Shown here one piece after another: positions 59,488 through 64,000 of a stretch of 64,000 nt of DNA (its first letter is position 1; each line of letters opens with the position of its first letter). Both the position numbers and the translations under genes were made by a program. The notes under the pieces are model-generated. The model was not told where the DNA came from. It saw only the letters and a list, made by a program, of their open reading frames with translations, and made no database searches. This stretch comes from Berberis thunbergii (taxonomy: Eukaryota > Streptophyta > Magnoliopsida > Ranunculales > Berberidaceae), in the NCBI GenBank assembly GCA_003290165.1, contig QNQO01000518.1:496001-560000 (forward strand). Direction: 5' to 3'.

Positions 59488-61893
59488 ATGGAGATGGAGG
59501 CTGTGCTTCACTCTGATATGTTCGCTTTGGAGAGGATGCTCGTCTCTGTGATGGAGTTCGTGGTGGTTCAGACGGCTTTGGTTGCTGAGAAGTCTCTGGG
59601 TTTGCTTCTCATGGCGGTATAACTTCCCCCAACTCATTTTTCCCTTTTTGGGGTTTTTGATTTACATGTTTTTTGCGCAAATGTGTGGGTGTTATGAAAT
59701 GGGGTTTCTGTTTTTAGGGTTCTAATGACGTCTTGTGGAGGTTAGAGAGATGGGTTTGTGTTTAATTGTGATTTTGGTGTTTGGTTCTGTTGATAGGGTT
59801 TCTGATCTGGGGAAATTTGGTAAAAAAATTGGATTTTGATGTTAGGGTTTTAGTGAAATTAGGGTTTAGGTACTATATAAGGGTTTTTTTTACTATCGTT
59901 AGGGTTTTAGGAAGCTGGGTTTTGTTGGATCTGGGAGTTTTAGTTGTGAAATTTGTGTGCTAGAGAGAGGGGTTTTGGAAAATCTAGGACTTTTCTTGAG
60001 TTATGGTTTCATTTTAGTTAAAATGGTTGTTCTAAAGCTTGGATTTTGTTCAGACTCCTGAATTGGGTACAGTTATTACTTATTAGGGAGGAGTTTGTTG
60101 CATCTAGATATCTCAATTCCAAAGTTTTTGTAATGTTTTTGGTAGAAATGATAGGGTTTTTTTGGTTTAGGTGAGTGTTCCTTTGACTAGAAGGTTCCCT
60201 TAAGGCACTTCAGACTGTTGGGTTGGGTGATTTCTGGAGTGATAAGTTGTGTGGCTTCAACTTCAAGAGATAGTTATATAGAGAACTGATATTGAACAGA
60301 TTTAGCAGTAGTCTATTTTTATGCTTTATTTACATGAAAACAGGTGTTGCAATTTGTAGACAAAAGGATGCTTGTATTTCTGTTTTTAGATAGTTACAGC
60401 TTCTCGCTGCATAGTTTCATATTCTGTTGATTGCTTCCGTGCATGCTTTCTATTTTGGACACAGCTTGGACTACTTTAGAACTGTAGAAGTTATACTCTT
60501 GAATGGACAAGAATCATTGAGAGCTGGAACTTTCATAGGAGCAGAACCTTTTTTTTTAGCCGACTTTTCTCAGGGTCAATAGTTATCTTGGACGAATGTT
60601 GAAAATTCTCTCTTTTAACAGGAATTTTGTTGAGTTTAGAAGAGTGCCCATTGAGGATTATGTTATGCATGGGAAAGAACTTTTTATGTGATTAGATTCT
60701 CTTCTGGGATCAAGTTCTTTACACTTTTGTTGTTTTCCAGTCGGCTACCCAAGCCTCATTTGTTTTCTTATTTTATATTATTTATAAATTTTTTATGAAT
60801 TAATATATGTATATAACTATATATATATACAAACATTTCAAGCTACATGGAATATATATATATACACACACAACTTACTCCAAGCATTTCAAGCAAACAT
60901 TTGATCGTTAAAACCCTGCAACTATCTTATAATTGTAAGATCTTTAAATGTGCTCTGTGCTTACTGGATCAGCTTGCTTACCAGCTGCGGAAACAGGCTC
61001 TAGCCACCATGATACATTTTGCAGTCTTAGATGACTAAAACATGTCAATTTTGTAGGATTAACACTCCTATTCCTTAATTTGGCATTTACTTTCTTTGAA
61101 GGAGCAAGTAAACTCAATCTTAAGATTGTAACTCTTGAAATATCAGCTCATTCATAGGTGGGAAATGAGACTTAACTGATAGTTATTAGTTATTATTACT
61201 TATTTGAATGTTGTTATTTTTCTTGTTTGTTATTCGTTAATATTTGCTTTTGTCTTCTTGAACATAGCATTCAGTTGAGTTGTCTACGATTGAAGATGTA
61301 CTTTTAATGGGTATTCCTAATTTCTGGCTATTGTCTTGACTGAACATAAGTTTTGTTTCCGATGTGGTCTCAGTCAAATGATGTGTCTGTGTTACTAAAG
61401 GAGCCCAACACAGATGAAAGGTGAGAATGGTTTTCTTCATCTTATGAATTTTGTACTTAAAAGAAAGATAAAATTTATTGAAAAGATAATGGTTTGCAGA
61501 TTCCCTATTGCTGATCTACACAAGGTGAAGAAGCCTGACACTGAGGAGGACAAGGATGGTAGTGACACAGAGGATGATGATGACGAGGATGAAGATGACA
61601 ACGCAGGTGATCAGGACGATGATGGTAACGATGAGGATTTTGCAGGTGATGAAGAGAATGATGATGACGAGGAAGGGGACCCTGAAGAAGATGTGGAGGC
61701 AAATGGCGCTGGTGGAAACGATGATGACGATGATGAAGAGGATGATGATGATGACGAAGACGACGATGATGATGGTGATGATGATGAGGACGATGAGGAG
61801 GATGATGATGAAGAGGAAACCCCCAGCCACCTACCAAGAAGAGAAAATGAGAGGGTTATAGGTTCTCATCTTTATTTATATTCATCTAGGTAG
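59488..61893 (+). CDS. Small protein with C-terminal Asp/Glu tract, function unknown
   Basis: Three exons: 59488-59616 (MEMEAVLHSDMFALERMLVS..., a hydrophobic helix-like N-terminus), 61374-61420 (SNDVSVLLKEPNTDE) and 61500 to the stop at 61891-61893. Phases agree across both introns (donor gtataa/acceptor tctcag; donor gtgaga/acceptor tttgcag). Residues from about 75 on are mostly Asp and Glu, encoded largely by GAT/GAC/GAG repeats. I recall plant homologues of this layout (sometimes named VHS3-like because of the acidic run) ending in a basic PxPPxKKRK-like tail. Here that ending is visible in another frame (stop TGA 61848-61850), while the open frame runs on to SHLPRRENERVIG and stops at 61893. 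This suggests a one-base frameshift near 61815-61825. The role is unknown; acidic tails of this kind often bind histones or basic proteins. Confidence 0.65.
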
Positions 61894-62724
61894 TGTTAAG
61901 GTTTAACTTCTATGGTAGTAGGGTAGAGTAGAGAGACTTGCCATCCTTGTTGTGAATCAACTCTTCCGTTTCTTGTGTTAATGTTATCATCATGTGTTTA
62001 TCCAGTATTTTTATTTATGAAATGAATCTGAACTTGTTCCAACTGTAAGAGTTGATTGAATTGTATGATCGTTCGTCCTGAATGTGAGTTACTGATGTTC
62101 GTAGTTTCTTTCTTTCGTTATTGGAATTGCTTATTTTCAGGCGTTTGCTATATTGCCTGTGGTTGGTATTATTTCGATAAAACAGTGTTTTTGAATTCCT
62201 TAATTATTTTCAGAGCAACTGTTTTGTACATCTATAAAGAGTCCCAGCATACATATGGAGTGATTGGAGAACCTACTCTGGTCTAAAGCCTCACAATAGG
62301 TTTCAAATCCAAAATAGTCGGTTTCTATTATCATCATCTCTATTCTCTATGCTCTATTCTCTATTCAAGGTGGTGACAATCCCTCTGGATGTGTCCAGTT
62401 TTACTTGCATAACATACGCCTCGTATGAAGGTACTGGTTCTAAATCAATCGAAGGAGTGTAGGGTGGTTCTAGTTTTGTCGACTCAGCTTGGCTCTATTT
62501 ATTTATCTCCTCTTGGTTCTAGTTCATCGTAAGTGGCATTGATTAGACATTCGAACACAGATGGATCTATTTTACTGTAAATTTTCACACTGGATCACTG
62601 AGATACTAAGCTGATAAATAATTGCCACAAAATGCTGGCTTGGATTTATTGTGGATGTTGAGGGTTCTTATCGTTCTTTAGTTTGTATTTTCATCAGCTT
62701 TAATCTGTAAAGAGCGAGATCATT
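61894..62724 (+). other. 3' UTR of the acidic-protein gene and intergenic DNA
   Basis: The first part, ending around atgaaatgaatc (about 62020), is a plausible 3' UTR. No further gene is supported. Confidence 0.35.
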
Positions 62725-62905
62725 AATTCTAGGTGTCGAGGAAACCAGCGAGGAAATGAGCGAGGGGAGGGAGGTGGCGGGGTGGTGACCGTTCACCTCC
62801 CTCGAAATGCGTGCCATCTTTTTTGGTGCGCGCATCCCGAGGGAGGTGAACGGTCACCACCCCGCCACCTCCCTCCCCTCGCTCATTTCCTCGACACCTA
62901 GAATT
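62725..62905. mobile_element. GC-rich fold-back element, copy 5 (near-perfect hairpin)
   Basis: It runs aattctagg...cctagaatt. The arms of about 75 bp pair almost perfectly (aggtgtcgaggaaa...gagcgaggggagggaggtgg...gtgaccgttcacctccctcg). The left arm carries a 12-bp extra segment (ccagcgaggaaa). The loop is about 20-25 nt. It is much more GC-rich than its surroundings. An inverted repeat this size could be transcribed into a dsRNA or small-RNA precursor, but nothing here shows that it is. Confidence 0.8.
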
Positions 62906-63486
62906 TCTGTTCATTTTAATGGCGAAAGAGGGTGAAATGATATCATTTCTGCAATTCTGTATTTTTTATGATTGATGAATTACAAGCATTTGATAAGTAC
63001 AGTTAATCCCACACTACAAGCCATATTTCTGAAGAAAAAAAAAATCCTATTTGCCAATGAATCAGTATCGCTAATTCACTACCATCCAGACTTTCTTCAC
63101 TCAAAATAACAACGCAAAAAGAATCACACAAGCTGGGTACAGGAATTAACTATCAAAATGTTTGATTAACATTTAGAGCACTATAATACGGACACTGGGT
63201 TAATAACACGGCGATAGTAGCTTCACACCATTATGCTTAGACTGGCAGACAATATATTGCACATTATCACAAGACCATTGACAAAAATTGGGTACATTTC
63301 TTATTTGTGCAACTCAACATCCAATTCATATATTGATTTGTATTCAATAATATGATTTGTGTCTTCATCATGAACACATTTCAAGTAAATAAAGGGTTTT
63401 GTTACTGACAGATGCTAACTAGAGAAAATAGCTAGATCTTGGAATAAGTGAGATTCAAATTATTGTCTACAGGAAGATATGAGACT
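62906..63486. other. Intergenic / possible 3' UTR of a minus-strand gene
   Basis: AT-rich DNA without a supported frame. Part of it may be the 3' UTR of a gene whose last exon could be at 63583-63487. Confidence 0.3.
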
Positions 63487-63583
63487 CTAGTCTGCTTCTG
63501 CACTCTTAGTCACCTCATCATTTCCATCTGAACTGCACTTCAATGGCAATCCACAGTTATCCAGGATGGGGAATTGAGAAAAC
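63487..63583 (-). CDS. Possible last coding exon of an unidentified gene
   Basis: On the minus strand a strong acceptor (gtttcgttttttttttaag|g) leads into an open stretch reading FSQFPILDNCGLPLKCSS and then DGNDEVTKSAEAD, with stop TAG at 63489-63487. The acceptor and the polar, acidic C-terminus look like a genuine terminal exon. I do not recognise the protein, and no upstream exon is visible before the window ends. Confidence 0.3.
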
Positions 63584-64000
63584 CTTAAAAAAAAAACGAA
63601 ACAAAATCTCAACTTAGTATGATTCCATTATGCATGTACATTTTCAGAACCATCTAAATAAATATCATACAAGTTATAAGCAGTAAAATGCAGTGATCTG
63701 TCAATTTGGTGAACTAAAATTTGATCATGACAATTGACAAGAACATCATACAAAGAGAATGAATACATATAGTATCGAGTCCTAACCATTCATGCATACC
63801 CAGACATTAAATATGTTCAGGTCTAAAAGTATATCCTAATTTCCTATATCTACAATTTTAGTAGACCCCCAATCATAGACAAGAAAACAAGAACCAGAGA
63901 GAATGATTAAGAATAAGAGTGATCAGAAGAAAGATGCAGAAAAAGATAAATCTTTTATGAAGGGACTGTGAAAGTACAATAATTCCATTATATTGACATG
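63584..64000. other. Window end, possibly intron sequence
   Basis: AT-rich, no frame supported. It may be the intron preceding the putative exon at 63583-63487. Confidence 0.3.

Noticed and set aside
61505..61837. His-rich and Ile-rich minus-strand frames
   Set aside because: They are shadows of the GAY/GAR repeat that encodes the acidic tail on the plus strand.

Overview
The window is nuclear DNA of a flowering plant, most likely a core eudicot. It is AT-rich, its genes are split by many GT-AG introns, its untranslated leaders are CT-rich, and every recognisable protein belongs to a plant family. The species cannot be named from the sequence. I found no bacterial-type operon, CRISPR array, intact tRNA or rRNA gene.

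Five genes can be supported. (1) A PB1-TPR protein of the PHOX/CLMP1 type (+, 3684-5832) carries an apparent one-base frameshift. (2) A TOPLESS/TOPLESS-related transcriptional corepressor (+, 21967-28580) has about 25 coding exons. (3) A leucine-rich-repeat protein like Arabidopsis At1g15740 (-, 40124-31207) has exons that follow single LRR units and an MGGxCS lipidation-like start. (4) An ankyrin-DHHC protein S-acyltransferase of the TIP1/PAT24 type (-, 54721-42402) has 13 exons and TE-filled introns. (5) A small protein ends in a long Asp/Glu tract (+, 59488-61893), and its reading frame looks shifted just before the expected basic end. A possible last exon of a sixth gene lies at 63583-63487 (-).

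Between the genes lie mostly degenerate transposable elements: a probable LTR (196-1260), a Mutator-like element with a 9-bp target duplication (1361-2610), a LINE remnant with RT, zinc-finger and RNase H segments (6320-7495), a 1.5-kb inverted repeat (7483-9013), an orphan chromodomain end (16311-16448), a 1.4-kb non-autonomous Helitron (19164-20563), three MITE-like families, a family of GC-rich fold-back hairpins (five copies) and a tRNA-derived SINE (48741-48910). The TIP1 introns also hold three LINE 3'-end fragments, all antisense to the gene.

The genes have no obvious common pathway. From memory, however, pairs of their Arabidopsis relatives are neighbours (At1g15740 LRR with At1g15750 TOPLESS; At5g20350 TIP1 with At5g20360 Phox3). 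The window may therefore keep an ancestral gene block that was split in Arabidopsis. I saw no convincing undescribed biological system. The most useful leads are the two frameshifts, the fold-back hairpin family, the complete Helitron and MULE ends, and the LRR/acyltransferase neighbourhood.
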